Shown here: positions 16,754 to 25,446 of the stretch, piece after piece | Numbering within the stretch: position 1 is the stretch's first letter | Layout of the letters: each line of letters opens with the position of its first letter | Origin: Acidovorax sp. Leaf160 | GTDB lineage: Bacteria; Pseudomonadota; Gammaproteobacteria; Burkholderiales; Burkholderiaceae_C | Length of the DNA: 64,000 nucleotides | Direction: 5' to 3' | Assembly (NCBI RefSeq): GCF_001424265.1 | Contig: NZ_LMOV01000006.1 | Coordinates: forward strand, 1-64,000 | Position numbers and translations under genes: made by a program | The notes under the pieces: generated by a model | The model's input: only the letters and a program-made list of their open reading frames with translations | Told to the model about the DNA's origin: nothing | Database searches by the model: none

Positions 16754-17188
16754 TCAGTCCCGGGTGGCGCGCCGCTGCACGCAGGCGACGTAGGCCTCGC
16801 CGTCCGGCGGGCGGCCCGAACGCTGGCTCTGCCAGAGCATCTCGCCCAGGCAGTCCATCACGGCATGGTGGGCGTCGTGCAGCGAATCGAGCCGTGCGGC
16901 CAGCAGCTCCACCGCCTGGCGGATGCCGCGCGGCTGGTCGATGCTGCACTGCTCGCTGATGGACAGGTGCATCGACAGGTGCAGGAAGGGGTTGGTCTGG
17001 CCCGGTGTCTCGTCGTAGTTGCGCGCCAGGGCGGCATTCACGTCCGCCAGGTCGGCGTGGTATTCCGGGTGTTCGGCGATCCACAGGCTGGCCAGGGTCT
17101 CGATGGCCTCCATCGGTGCGCCGGCCTGGCTCTTGGCGTGCACCGCGCAGAAGAAGCGCCGTACGTCGGCTTGGGAAGGGTTGAACAT
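16754..17188 (-). CDS. DUF1841 family protein
   Basis: A small cytoplasmic protein of 144 aa with the start MFNPSQADVRRFFC and the HLSMHLSISEQ region typical of DUF1841, a family confined largely to beta- and gammaproteobacteria with no known function. A longer open frame reaches 17719, but that part is antisense to the secreted-protein gene at 17294-17758. The ATG at 17188 gives the family-typical N-terminus. Confidence 0.85.
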   Translation of the reverse strand: MFNPSQADVRRFFCAVHAKSQAGAPMEAIETLASLWIAEHPEYHADLADVNAALARNYDETPGQTNPFLHLSMHLSISEQCSIDQPRGIRQAVELLAARLDSLHDAHHAVMDCLGEMLWQSQRSGRPPDGEAYVACVQRRATRD

Positions 17189-17293
17189 GGATCGATGAGC
17201 GTAGCACGCGGGTTGCGCGAACCCAGGCGACTCTTCCGGCGGGCCGGCCATTGCGTCAACAATAACGTCCCGATTCCAGAAACCTGCCGATCC

Positions 17294-17758
17294 ATGTCGC
17301 TTTCTCCCCACTTCCGCCTCGCCCTGGGCCTGGCCGCCGCGCTGTGCCTGCCCCTCGCCGCGCAGGCCGACAGCTTCGCCTCGTCCGCCTCCAGCGCGGG
17401 GTCTGCCTCCAGCGGCAGCGCTTCCGACTCGCTCAAGGGCTCCAGCAACAGCTCGAGCGGCGGCGACCGCAAGAGCGCCGACGCCGACTACCGCATCACC
17501 GACGTGGCCGAAGCGCCCGGCCGCGCCGGCTTCGTGCGCGTGACCATGGAGGCCGCGCCCGCCCAGCGCCTGGTGCTGGAGTTGCCGGCCGCCGTGTTCA
17601 CGCCCCAGCGCCTGGCCCCGGGCGATGCCATCCACGCCGCCGAGCGCGACTGGGGCATGGAATTCGCCCGCGCCGATACGCGCGAGGCGTTCTTCCTGGT
17701 GCTGGCGGACGACTGGCACCGCGAACTGGAGCCGCGCCGGGTGGACCGCGCCTCGTGA
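17294..17758 (+). CDS. Secreted Ser-rich protein of unknown function
   Basis: 154 aa. A signal peptide (LALGLAAALCLPLAAQA, cleavage near residue 24) is followed by a serine/glycine-rich linker (about 25-60). A folded domain of about 90 residues then ends in VLADDWHRELEPRRVDRAS. No family is recognised. The stop overlaps the GTG start of the downstream DUF2145 gene (GTGA), so the two are translationally coupled and probably act together in the periplasm or outside. Confidence 0.75.
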   Translation: MSLSPHFRLALGLAAALCLPLAAQADSFASSASSAGSASSGSASDSLKGSSNSSSGGDRKSADADYRITDVAEAPGRAGFVRVTMEAAPAQRLVLELPAAVFTPQRLAPGDAIHAAERDWGMEFARADTREAFFLVLADDWHRELEPRRVDRAS

Positions 17759-18690
17759 GCGGGGCGCGATGCGGCCTCTGGCGCCGTGCAGGCCGCTGGG
17801 CCGCAGCGCTGGGCGTCGCGGTCTGCGCGGCGCTGTCGGCCCCGGCCCAGGCCGGCGGCCCGGCCTTTTGCGGCCGCAGCCAGCCGCTGACGGCGCCCGA
17901 GCAGGCCCGGCTGCTGCAGTTCACCGGCGTGGTGCGCGCCGCGCTGGCCGGGACGGCGGCGCCGGTGGTGCTCATCAGCCGGGCGGGGCTCGACCTGTCC
18001 CGGTTCGGCATCCGCTATTCGCACGCGGCCCTGGCCTGGCGGGACGAGCAGGGCGCCTGGCAGGCGCGCCAGCTCTACTACGCCTGCGACGAAGGTCGCC
18101 CGCGCCTGTATGACCAGGGCCTGGCCGGTTTCGTCATGGGCGTGGACGACCCTTCCCAAGGCTACGTCTCCCTGGTGCCCCTGACGGGGGAAACCGCGGC
18201 CCAGGTGCGCGCCGCGCTGCTGGACACGCCCCGCGCGCTGCGGCTGCTGTCGGCCCGCTACAGCGCCAACGCCTACGCCTTCGGGCAGGACTACCAGAAC
18301 TGCAACCAGTGGGTGGCCGAAATGCTGGTGACCGCCTGGGGCGATCTGCCGGACGGGGACGACCTGCGCGCCCGGGCGCAGCAGTGGTTGCGCACCGCAG
18401 GCTATGCGCCGGCCCCCGTGCCCGTCGATTCGCACTGGCTGATGTTCGCCGCCGGCTTCGTGCCGCTGATCCATCTGCGCGACCATCCGGAAGAAGACCG
18501 CTATGCAATGCAGCTGCACGTGAGCCTGCCCGCCAGCCTGGAAGCCTTCGTGCGCCAGCGGCTGCCCGGGGCCGAGCGCACCGAGTTCTGCCACGACGGC
18601 CGGCAGGTGGTGGTGCGGCGCGGCTGGACGCCCATCGCGGAGGGCTGCGTGCCAGCGGCGGGCGACCGGGTTCTGCCGATCGACGGCTGA
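17755..18690 (+). CDS. DUF2145 family protein
   Basis: An exported protein of 311 aa. After a signal peptide (ALGVAVCAALSAPAQAG, about residues 16-32) the mature part begins FCGRSQPLTAPEQARLLQF, as in DUF2145 proteins. A histidine in RYSHAALAW and a cysteine in QNCNQWVAE are arranged like the catalytic residues of permuted papain-fold amidohydrolases. That is inference from motif layout, not an established function. The start is GTG at 17755, overlapping the previous stop. The frame extends much further upstream but would then be antisense-like in the neighbouring gene. Confidence 0.8.
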   Translation: MSGARCGLWRRAGRWAAALGVAVCAALSAPAQAGGPAFCGRSQPLTAPEQARLLQFTGVVRAALAGTAAPVVLISRAGLDLSRFGIRYSHAALAWRDEQGAWQARQLYYACDEGRPRLYDQGLAGFVMGVDDPSQGYVSLVPLTGETAAQVRAALLDTPRALRLLSARYSANAYAFGQDYQNCNQWVAEMLVTAWGDLPDGDDLRARAQQWLRTAGYAPAPVPVDSHWLMFAAGFVPLIHLRDHPEEDRYAMQLHVSLPASLEAFVRQRLPGAERTEFCHDGRQVVVRRGWTPIAEGCVPAAGDRVLPIDG

Positions 18691-18749
18691 GAGGCAGCCA
18701 GCGCAGCCAGCGCAGCCGGGGCAGGGAGGTGCGGCAGGCCCCGCCAGCG

Positions 18750-19553
18750 CTACCGCCGCCGCGTGCCCAGCGTGCGCGAGATCGCCTGCGAGGCCTCCAG
18801 CAGCGCAGGCAGCAGCTGCTCCTGCATCATCTGCGCGCTGGTGCGGTTGGCCTGGCCGCTGATGTTGAGCGCCGCCACCGTGTGGCCTGCGCGGTTCTTC
18901 AGCGGCGCGGCGATGGAGATCAGCCCCTCTTCCAGTTCCTGGTTGACCAGGCACCAGCCCTGTTGGCGTGCCTCGGCGATGCGCGCCAGCAGGGTCGCGT
19001 CGTCCAGCGCCGTGTGGGGCGTGAACGCGTGGCGGGGCACCTGCGCCAGCCGGGCGCGCATGTCGTCCTCGGGCAGGGCCGCCAGCAGCACGCGGCCGAG
19101 CGACGTCCAGAACGCCGGCAGGCGCGAGCCCACGCCCAGGTTGGTGCTCATGATCTTGTGGGTGTGCACGCGCAGCACGTAGACGATCTCGTGGCCGTCC
19201 AGCACCGCGGCCGAGCACGACTCGTGCACCCGGTCCACCAGCGCTTCCATCACCGGCTCGGCCAGGTCCCAGATCGGCATCGACGACAGGTAGGCGAAAC
19301 CCAGGTCGAGGATGCGCGGCGTGAGGCAGAACAGCCGGCCGTCGCTTTCCACGTAGCCCAGCGTCTGCAGCGTGAGCAGGATGCGCCGCGCGCCGGCGCG
19401 CGTGAGGCCGGTGGCTGCGGCCACCTCGCTCAGGGTCTGCTGCGGCGCGGCGGCGCTGAAGGAGCGGATCACCTCCAGCCCACGCGCGAACGACTGCACA
19501 TAGCTGTCGCCCGGCTTCGGGTTAACACTGAGATCAGAGGGGGTGTCATCCAT
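18750..19553 (-). CDS. pcaR: IclR-family regulator PcaR
   Basis: A 267-aa IclR-family transcription factor. The N-terminal winged helix-turn-helix (about residues 20-80, with LSEVAAATGLTRAGARRILLTL) is followed by the IclR effector-binding domain (about 95-260). Sequence and context fit the PcaR/PcaU/PobR subgroup. It is divergent from pcaIJ and shares a 110-bp control region with three GAACA/TGTTC half-sites. In Pseudomonas PcaR activates pca genes in response to beta-ketoadipate; the same role is likely here. Confidence 0.9.
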   Translation of the reverse strand: MDDTPSDLSVNPKPGDSYVQSFARGLEVIRSFSAAAPQQTLSEVAAATGLTRAGARRILLTLQTLGYVESDGRLFCLTPRILDLGFAYLSSMPIWDLAEPVMEALVDRVHESCSAAVLDGHEIVYVLRVHTHKIMSTNLGVGSRLPAFWTSLGRVLLAALPEDDMRARLAQVPRHAFTPHTALDDATLLARIAEARQQGWCLVNQELEEGLISIAAPLKNRAGHTVAALNISGQANRTSAQMMQEQLLPALLEASQAISRTLGTRRR

Positions 19554-19576
19554 GGCGATCCATTCTAAAATTCTTT

Positions 19577-19604
19577 ATGCGAACATTTGTTCTATATGCG
19601 AACA
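19577..19604. promoter_or_regulatory. Candidate PcaR operator with three half-sites
   Basis: Within the pcaR-pcaI divergent region the sequence contains GAACA (19581-19585), a 2-bp gap, TGTTC (19588-19592), a 7-bp gap and GAACA (19600-19604). The 9-mer ATGCGAACA is present twice as a direct repeat, 19 bp apart. IclR-family Pca/Pob regulators are known to use several 10-bp half-sites. The assignment is inference. Confidence 0.6.
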
Positions 19605-19664
19605 AATTCTTTCGGGGCAGCAGTGTTGCAGGCCCCGGATTTTCACTTCCAGTCGGGCAGGCAC

Positions 19665-20366
19665 ATGATCAACAAGATTGCGGATTCGATAGCAGAGGCG
19701 CTGGCAGGCATCCGGGATGGCTCCACGGTGCTGATCGGCGGCTTCGGCACCTCGGGCATTCCGGGTGAACTCATCGACGGCCTGATCGCCCACGGCGCGC
19801 GCGATCTGACGGTGGTCAACAACAACGCCGGCAATGGCGACACGGGCCTGGCCGCGCTGCTCAAGGCCGGCCAGGTGCGCAAGATCATCTGCAGCTTTCC
19901 GCGCCAGGCCGACAGCTGGGTGTTCGACGAGCTCTACCGCAGCGGCAAGCTGGAGCTGGAACTCGTGCCCCAGGGCAACCTGGCCGAGCGCATGCGCGCC
20001 GCCGGTGCCGGCATCGGCGCGTTCTTCTGCCCCACGGCCTATGGCACCGACCTGGCCCAGGGCAAGGAAACGCGCGAGATCAACGGGCGCCACTATGTGC
20101 TGGAGTACCCCATCCACGGCGACGTAGCACTGATCAAGGCCGAGCGCGGCGACCGCTGGGGCAACCTCACCTACCGCAAGTCGGCGCGCAACTTCGGCCC
20201 GGTGATGGCCACTGCGGCGCGGCGCACCATCGCCACCGTCCACGAGATCGTGGAGCTGGGCGGGCTGGACCCCGAGGCCATCGTCACGCCGGGCATCCAC
20301 GTCAGCCAGATCGTGCGCATCGAGCGCACGGCGACCCAGGCGGCCGGCTTCAAGAAAGCCGCCTGA
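19665..20366 (+). CDS. pcaI: 3-oxoadipate CoA-transferase subunit A
   Basis: 233 aa, family I CoA-transferase alpha subunit with the nucleotide-loop-like motif GGFGTSGIPGELIDGL near residues 24-39 and VVNNNAGNGDTGL after it. With PcaJ it activates beta-ketoadipate using succinyl-CoA. The ATG at 19665 gives the family start MINKIADSIAEAL; the longer frame from 19587 runs through the operator region. It is the first gene of the rightward pca operon and is followed by pcaJ after about 60 bp. Confidence 0.95.
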   Translation: MINKIADSIAEALAGIRDGSTVLIGGFGTSGIPGELIDGLIAHGARDLTVVNNNAGNGDTGLAALLKAGQVRKIICSFPRQADSWVFDELYRSGKLELELVPQGNLAERMRAAGAGIGAFFCPTAYGTDLAQGKETREINGRHYVLEYPIHGDVALIKAERGDRWGNLTYRKSARNFGPVMATAARRTIATVHEIVELGGLDPEAIVTPGIHVSQIVRIERTATQAAGFKKAA

Positions 20367-20425
20367 AGCCTCGCCCGCACCCGGAAATCACAGTCAAAAT
20401 GGCCTCCAGCGCCCAAGGAGTCAGC

Positions 20426-21073
20426 GTGAGCAGCTATCAAAAGAGAAGCAAGGACGACGTGGCCCGCCGCGTTGCGCAAGACATCCACGAGGGGGCCTAC
20501 GTCAACCTGGGCATCGGCCAGCCGACCCTGGTGGCCAACCACATCCCGGCCGACCGCGAGGTGATCCTGCACAGCGAGAACGGCATCCTGGGCATGGGCC
20601 CGGCGCCGGCCGCGGGCGATGAGGACTACGACCTGACGAACGCCGGCAAGCAGCCGGTCACGCTGCTGGCGGGCGGCGCCTACTTCCACCATGCCGACAG
20701 CTTCGCCATGATGCGCGGCGGCCATCTGGACATCTGCGTGCTGGGCGCCTTCCAGGTCAGTGCCACGGGCGACCTGGCCAACTGGAGCACGGGCGAGCCC
20801 GGCGCCATTCCCGCCGTGGGCGGCGCGATGGACCTGGCCATCGGCGCCAAGCAGACCTGGGTGATGATGGACCTGCTGACCAAGCAGGGCCAGTCCAAGG
20901 TCGTGGCGCAGTGCTCCTATCCGCTGACCGGCATCGGCTGCGTCAAGCGCATCTACAGTGACCTGGCCACCCTGGCCTGCACGCCGGACGGCCTGGTGCT
21001 GATCGACACCGTACCGGGGCTAGAGCATGCCGAACTCGAACGCCTCGTCGGCCTGCCCATCGGCCGCGTCTGA
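20426..21073 (+). CDS. pcaJ: 3-oxoadipate CoA-transferase subunit B
   Basis: 215 aa, family I CoA-transferase beta subunit. The catalytic glutamate is Glu51 in HSENGILGMGP. The start is GTG at 20426, chosen because AAGGAG lies five bases upstream (20415-20420) and it gives the usual N-terminus SSYQKRSKDDVARRVAQDI. It is the partner of PcaI in making beta-ketoadipyl-CoA. Confidence 0.95.
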   Translation: MSSYQKRSKDDVARRVAQDIHEGAYVNLGIGQPTLVANHIPADREVILHSENGILGMGPAPAAGDEDYDLTNAGKQPVTLLAGGAYFHHADSFAMMRGGHLDICVLGAFQVSATGDLANWSTGEPGAIPAVGGAMDLAIGAKQTWVMMDLLTKQGQSKVVAQCSYPLTGIGCVKRIYSDLATLACTPDGLVLIDTVPGLEHAELERLVGLPIGRV

Positions 21074-21092
21074 AACCCACCGGAGACTCCCA

Positions 21093-22307
21093 ATGACCCC
21101 CAACGCATCCCAAGCCTTCATCTGCGACGCCATCCGCACGCCCTTCGGCCGCTATGGCGGCGCGCTGTCCAGCGTGCGTACCGACGACCTGGGCGCCATC
21201 CCCATCAAGGCGCTGATGGACCGCAACCCCGGCGTGGACTGGGCGGCCGTGACCGACGTGCTCTACGGCTGCGCCAACCAGGCCGGCGAAGACAACCGCA
21301 ACGTGGCCCGCATGAGCGCGCTGCTGGCCGGCCTGCCCATCGACGTGCCCGGCGCCACCATCAACCGCCTGTGCGGCTCGGGCCTGGACGCGGTGGGCAC
21401 GGCGGCGCGTGCCATCAAGGCGGGCGAGGCCGGCCTGATGATCGCGGGCGGCGTGGAAAGCATGAGCCGCGCACCGTTCGTCATGCCGAAGGCGGAAACG
21501 GCCTTCAGCCGCAACAACGCGGTGTACGACACCACCATCGGCTGGCGCTTCATCAACAAGCTGATGAAGGCGCAGTACGGCGTCGATTCGATGCCCGAGA
21601 CGGCCGAGAACGTGGCCACCGACTTCGGCATCGAGCGCGAGGCGCAGGACCGCATGGCTCTCGCCAGCCAGCTCAACGCCGTGGCGGCCATCGAGGCCGG
21701 CCATCTGGCGCGCGAGATCGTGCCCGTCACCATCCCGCAGAAGAAGGGCGACGCCATCGTGGTGAGCCAGGACGAGCACCCGCGCTCGACCAGCCTGGAG
21801 GCGCTGGCCAAGCTCAAGGGCGTGGTGCGGCCGGACGGCACGGTGACCGCCGGCAATGCCAGCGGCGTGAACGACGGCGCCTGCGCGCTGCTGCTGGCCG
21901 ATGAAGCCAACGCCGCCAGATACGGCCTGAAGCCCCGTGCCCGCGTGGTGGGCATGGCCACGGCTGGCGTGGCGCCGCGCATCATGGGCTTCGGCCCCAC
22001 GCCCGCCACCCAGAAGGTGCTGGCGCAGACGGGGCTGACCATCGACCACGTGGACGTGATCGAGCTGAACGAAGCCTTCGCCGCGCAGGGCCTGGCCGTG
22101 CTGCGCGCATTGGGCCTGAAGGACGACGACGCCCGGGTCAACGCCTGGGGCGGCGCCATCGCCCTGGGCCACCCGCTGGGCGCCAGCGGCGCCCGGTTGG
22201 TGACCACCGCCGTCAACCGGCTGCACGAACATGCCGGCCGCTACGCGCTCTGCACCATGTGCATCGGCGTGGGGCAGGGCATCGCCGTGATCCTCGAGCG
22301 CGTCTGA
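21093..22307 (+). CDS. pcaF: Beta-ketoadipyl-CoA thiolase
   Basis: 404 aa. It has the thiolase features: nucleophilic Cys94 in NRLCGSGLDA, NEAFAAQ, GGAIALGHPLGASG with the catalytic His, and CTMCIGVGQG near the C-terminus with the second Cys. It cleaves beta-ketoadipyl-CoA to succinyl-CoA and acetyl-CoA, the last step of the pathway. It follows pcaJ by about 20 bp. Confidence 0.95.
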   Translation: MTPNASQAFICDAIRTPFGRYGGALSSVRTDDLGAIPIKALMDRNPGVDWAAVTDVLYGCANQAGEDNRNVARMSALLAGLPIDVPGATINRLCGSGLDAVGTAARAIKAGEAGLMIAGGVESMSRAPFVMPKAETAFSRNNAVYDTTIGWRFINKLMKAQYGVDSMPETAENVATDFGIEREAQDRMALASQLNAVAAIEAGHLAREIVPVTIPQKKGDAIVVSQDEHPRSTSLEALAKLKGVVRPDGTVTAGNASGVNDGACALLLADEANAARYGLKPRARVVGMATAGVAPRIMGFGPTPATQKVLAQTGLTIDHVDVIELNEAFAAQGLAVLRALGLKDDDARVNAWGGAIALGHPLGASGARLVTTAVNRLHEHAGRYALCTMCIGVGQGIAVILERV

Positions 22308-22338
22308 CCGCGCCGCCTGCCAACCAGAAGGAAAGCCT

Positions 22339-23136
22339 GTGTCCACCACGACCCTCCAGACCCCGGGTGGCGCGTTCTGCGTGCGCCTGGACGGCCCCGC
22401 CGACGCACCGGTGCTGGTGCTGTCCAACTCGCTCGGCACCACGCTCGAGATGTGGGACGCGCAGGCCGCGCGCTTCGCCCAGACCCATCGCGTGCTGCGC
22501 TACGACACGCGCGGCCACGGCGGCAGCGTGGTGTCGCCCGGCCCCTACACCTTCGACCAACTGGGCGGCGACGTGCTGGCGCTGCTGGATGCGCTGGGCA
22601 TCGAGCGCGCGAGCTTCTGCGGTATCTCGATGGGCGGCTTCACCGGCCTCTGGCTGGGTGTGCATGCACCCGGACGGCTGAACCATCTCGTGGTGGCGAA
22701 CAGCGCAGCCAAGATCGGCACGGCAGAGGGCTGGACGTCGCGGGCCGCCCTGGTGCGCGACACGGGCGCGGCCGGCATGGCCGAACTGGCGGCATCGTCG
22801 CCGGGCCGCTGGTTCACGGCCGCCTTCGCCGCGGCGCAGCCCGCTGTGGTGCAGCGTGCGCAGGGCTGGATCGCCGGCATTGCGCCCGAAGGCTACGCCG
22901 CCTGCTGCGAAGCCCTGGCGCAGGCCGACCTGCGCAGCGCCATCGGGGGCATCACCGTGCCCACGCTGCTGATCGCCGGCAGCGCCGATCCGGTCACCAC
23001 CGTGGCCGATGCGCAGGCCATGCAGGCTGCCATCGCGGGCGCGCAGCTGGCCGAAGTGCCGGCCTCGCACCTGTCCAACCTCGAGGCGCCCGAAGCCTTC
23101 GACGCCGCGCTGGCGCGGTTCGTGGCGCCTGTCTAG
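22339..23136 (+). CDS. pcaD: 3-oxoadipate enol-lactonase
   Basis: A 265-aa alpha/beta hydrolase. The nucleophile is Ser97 in GISMGG, with an acid in AGSADPVT and a base in ASHLSNLEAP. It hydrolyses beta-ketoadipate enol-lactone to beta-ketoadipate, the substrate of PcaIJ encoded upstream. The start is GTG at 22339, preceded by AAGGAAAG. Confidence 0.93.
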   Translation: MSTTTLQTPGGAFCVRLDGPADAPVLVLSNSLGTTLEMWDAQAARFAQTHRVLRYDTRGHGGSVVSPGPYTFDQLGGDVLALLDALGIERASFCGISMGGFTGLWLGVHAPGRLNHLVVANSAAKIGTAEGWTSRAALVRDTGAAGMAELAASSPGRWFTAAFAAAQPAVVQRAQGWIAGIAPEGYAACCEALAQADLRSAIGGITVPTLLIAGSADPVTTVADAQAMQAAIAGAQLAEVPASHLSNLEAPEAFDAALARFVAPV

Positions 23137-23146
23137 GAACGTGCCC

Positions 23147-24220
23147 ATGGAACAACCTCCACACACCCAACCCCGCTGGAAGCACCGCCCGGCAGGTTCC
23201 ACCTGGGGCGACTTCGGTCCGGACGACCAGCTGGGCCGCCTGAACCTGCTGACGCCCGAGAAGGTGCGCCAGGGCGTGGCCGAAGTGCGCGAGGGCTTGA
23301 GCTTCGCGCTCAGCCTGCCGCTGGACTACCCCGGCGGCAGCGCGCTCAACCCGGCGCGCCATCCGCCCGTGCTGCGGCCCACGGTGCGCAGGGGGCTGGT
23401 CAACTTCAACTGCCTGCTGGCCGAACTGGACGCGGGGCGCACCGACGTCATGTCGGACGACCTGGCCATCCTGTACCTGCAGTACTCCACGCAGTGGGAC
23501 AGTCTGGCGCATGCCGGCTCGATGTTCGACGCCAACGGCGACGGCCTGCCCGAGGCCCTTTACTACAACGGCTATGCGGCCGGGCGCCACGTGGTCGGGC
23601 CGCAGCACCTGGACGATACGGGTGTGCCCGCCACGCCGGGCGCGGCCGGCGCCAGCACCTCGGCCGCGCATGCGCTGGGCATCGAGAACATGGCCCGCAC
23701 CGGCGTGCAAGGCCGCGGCGTGATGATCGACCTGCGCGCCCACCTGGGCGATTCGCGCACGCTGGTGGGCTACGACACGCTGATGCGCGTGCTGGAGGCT
23801 GACGGCGTGGCGGTGGAGCCGGGCGACATCGTCTGCCTGCACACGGGCTTTGCCGACGTGGTGCTGGGCATGCGCCGCCACCCTGACCCGGCCGTGCTGC
23901 AGAACGCCTGCGCGGTGCTGGACGGCCGCGACGAGCGGCTGCTGCAATGGATCACCGACAGCCAGCTCGCCGCCATCGCGGCCGACAACTACGCCGTCGA
24001 AGGGCTGCCTGCGCGCCCGGGGCCCGCGTGCTGCGCGGCGCTGCCGCTGCACGAGCACTGCCTCTTCAAGCTGGGCGTGCACCTGGGCGAGCTGTGGCAC
24101 CTCACGCCGCTGGCCGAATGGCTGCGCGCCCAGGGCCGCCATCGCTTTTTGCTGACCGCGCCACCGCTGAACCTGCCCGGCGCCGTGGGTTCGCCCGTGA
24201 CGCCCGTCGCCACGGTCTGA
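23147..24220 (+). CDS. Cyclase-family hydrolase (kynurenine formamidase-like fold)
   Basis: 357 aa, in the 'putative cyclase' metal-hydrolase family that includes kynurenine formamidase and isatin hydrolase. The start WGDFGPDDQLGRLNLLTPEKVRQG and the metal-site region QYSTQWDSLAHAGSMFD (counterpart of the HxGTHxDxPxH motif) are recognisable. Later HLGDSRTLVGYDTL and GDIVCLHTGFAD complete the fold. Members open amides or lactones with a bound divalent metal. It starts 11 bp after pcaD and is in the same operon, so it probably acts on a precursor that enters the beta-ketoadipate route. The substrate is unknown. Confidence 0.85.
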   Translation: MEQPPHTQPRWKHRPAGSTWGDFGPDDQLGRLNLLTPEKVRQGVAEVREGLSFALSLPLDYPGGSALNPARHPPVLRPTVRRGLVNFNCLLAELDAGRTDVMSDDLAILYLQYSTQWDSLAHAGSMFDANGDGLPEALYYNGYAAGRHVVGPQHLDDTGVPATPGAAGASTSAAHALGIENMARTGVQGRGVMIDLRAHLGDSRTLVGYDTLMRVLEADGVAVEPGDIVCLHTGFADVVLGMRRHPDPAVLQNACAVLDGRDERLLQWITDSQLAAIAADNYAVEGLPARPGPACCAALPLHEHCLFKLGVHLGELWHLTPLAEWLRAQGRHRFLLTAPPLNLPGAVGSPVTPVATV

Positions 24221-24326
24221 GCCGTTTCTTTTTTTGCCGTCGTGACGCAGCGAGCCGGCCTCGGGGGATGCCCCGGGTCGTCGGCCTGCTGCGCCGTGTG
24301 TTCCTCTCCTTTCTGAAGGCCACGCC

Positions 24327-24623
24327 ATGCCCTACATCATCGAAACCTTCGACAAGCCCGGCCACCAGCACGTGCGCCAGGCCCACCGCGCCGCACACCT
24401 CGAATTCCTGAATCGGCACAAGGAGTTGCTGCTGGCCTGCGGCGCCAAGCTGGACGACGACGGCACAGACCTGGGCGGCGGCCTCTACGTGGTGGCGCTG
24501 GATTCCCGCGAGGAGGCGCAGCGGTTCATCGAAGCCGACCCGTTCCATGCCGCTGGTCTGTTCGAGCGCGTGACGCTCACGCGCTGGCGCAAGGCCTATG
24601 TGGCCGGCCAGTGCTATCTGTGA
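24327..24623 (+). CDS. YciI-like ferredoxin-fold protein
   Basis: 98 aa with the YciI family pattern: RAAHLEFLNRHKELLLACG followed by GGLYVVALDSREEAQRFIEADPFHAAGLFERVTLTRW (landmarks). The fold resembles muconolactone isomerases and the related dehalogenase ClcF. It may isomerise or dehalogenate a lactone or act as an accessory. It lies between the cyclase-family gene and an SDR in the pca operon. A 106-bp gap precedes it without a clear terminator. Confidence 0.85.
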   Translation: MPYIIETFDKPGHQHVRQAHRAAHLEFLNRHKELLLACGAKLDDDGTDLGGGLYVVALDSREEAQRFIEADPFHAAGLFERVTLTRWRKAYVAGQCYL

Positions 24624-24660
24624 ACGCCTTCTCCAACCCCTCGATCGACGGACCCTCACC

Positions 24661-25386
24661 ATGACCCAGGCATCTGCACGCGAACGCGTCCTCATCACCG
24701 GCGGAGGCGCCGGCATCGGCGCGGCCACGGCCGAGCGCTGCCGCGCCGACGGCTACGAGCCAGTCGTCATCGACCGCAGCGTGGACCATGTTCCCGGCGG
24801 CATCCAGGCGGATCTGTCCAACCCTGCGGAAACCGCCCGCGCGCTGCAGCAGGCGCTGGCCGGCGGCCCGATCACGCGGCTGGTCAACAACGTCGGCATC
24901 GTCGTGCCGGCCGAGGCGGCCGAGCAGACGCTGGAGCAGTTCGACCTGGCCGTGGCGCTGAACCTGCGCTGCAGCCTGCAGTGCATGCAGGCGCTGCTGC
25001 CCGGCATGCAGGCGGCGGGCTTCGGCCGCATCGTGAACATGTCCTCCCGCGCCGCACTGGGCAAGGAACTGCGCACGGCGTATTCGGCCACCAAGGCGGG
25101 CCTGATCGGCATGACTCGCGTGTGGGCGCTGGAGCTGGGGCGCCACGGCATCACCGCCAACGCCATCGGCCCGGGGCCCATCCGCACCGAGCTGTTCGAT
25201 CGCGCCAACCCGCCCGATGCGCCGCGCACGCAGGCCATCATCGATGCGGTGCCGGTCAAGCGCGTGGGCACGCCAGATGACGTGGCGCATGCCGTTTCCT
25301 ATCTGCTCGATGCGCGCAGCGGCTTCGTCACGGGTCAGGTGCTGTACGTGTGTGGCGGCATGACCGTTGGTGTCGCCGGGGTCTGA
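24661..25386 (+). CDS. Short-chain dehydrogenase/reductase
   Basis: 241 aa, Rossmann-fold SDR. The cofactor motif TGGGAGIG is near residues 12-19; NNVGIV, the catalytic Ser in NMSSRAA and the YSATK catalytic Tyr/Lys are all present. It oxidises or reduces an alcohol/ketone with NAD(P). An acidic residue after beta-2 (VIDRS) suggests NAD preference. It is placed in the peripheral module after YciI; its substrate is unknown. The start ATG at 24661 is used rather than an upstream one in the YciI gene. Confidence 0.88.
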   Translation: MTQASARERVLITGGGAGIGAATAERCRADGYEPVVIDRSVDHVPGGIQADLSNPAETARALQQALAGGPITRLVNNVGIVVPAEAAEQTLEQFDLAVALNLRCSLQCMQALLPGMQAAGFGRIVNMSSRAALGKELRTAYSATKAGLIGMTRVWALELGRHGITANAIGPGPIRTELFDRANPPDAPRTQAIIDAVPVKRVGTPDDVAHAVSYLLDARSGFVTGQVLYVCGGMTVGVAGV

Positions 25387-25446
25387 CGGCCGCCTTTTCC
25401 CGCTCTCTCTTTCTCAAAAACTCACAACACCAAAGAGACAAGTCAC

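Noticed and set aside
18691-18749. Short GCAGCCAGC repeats after the DUF2145 gene
   Set aside because: Only two to three imperfect units; compatible with chance in GC-rich intergenic DNA.
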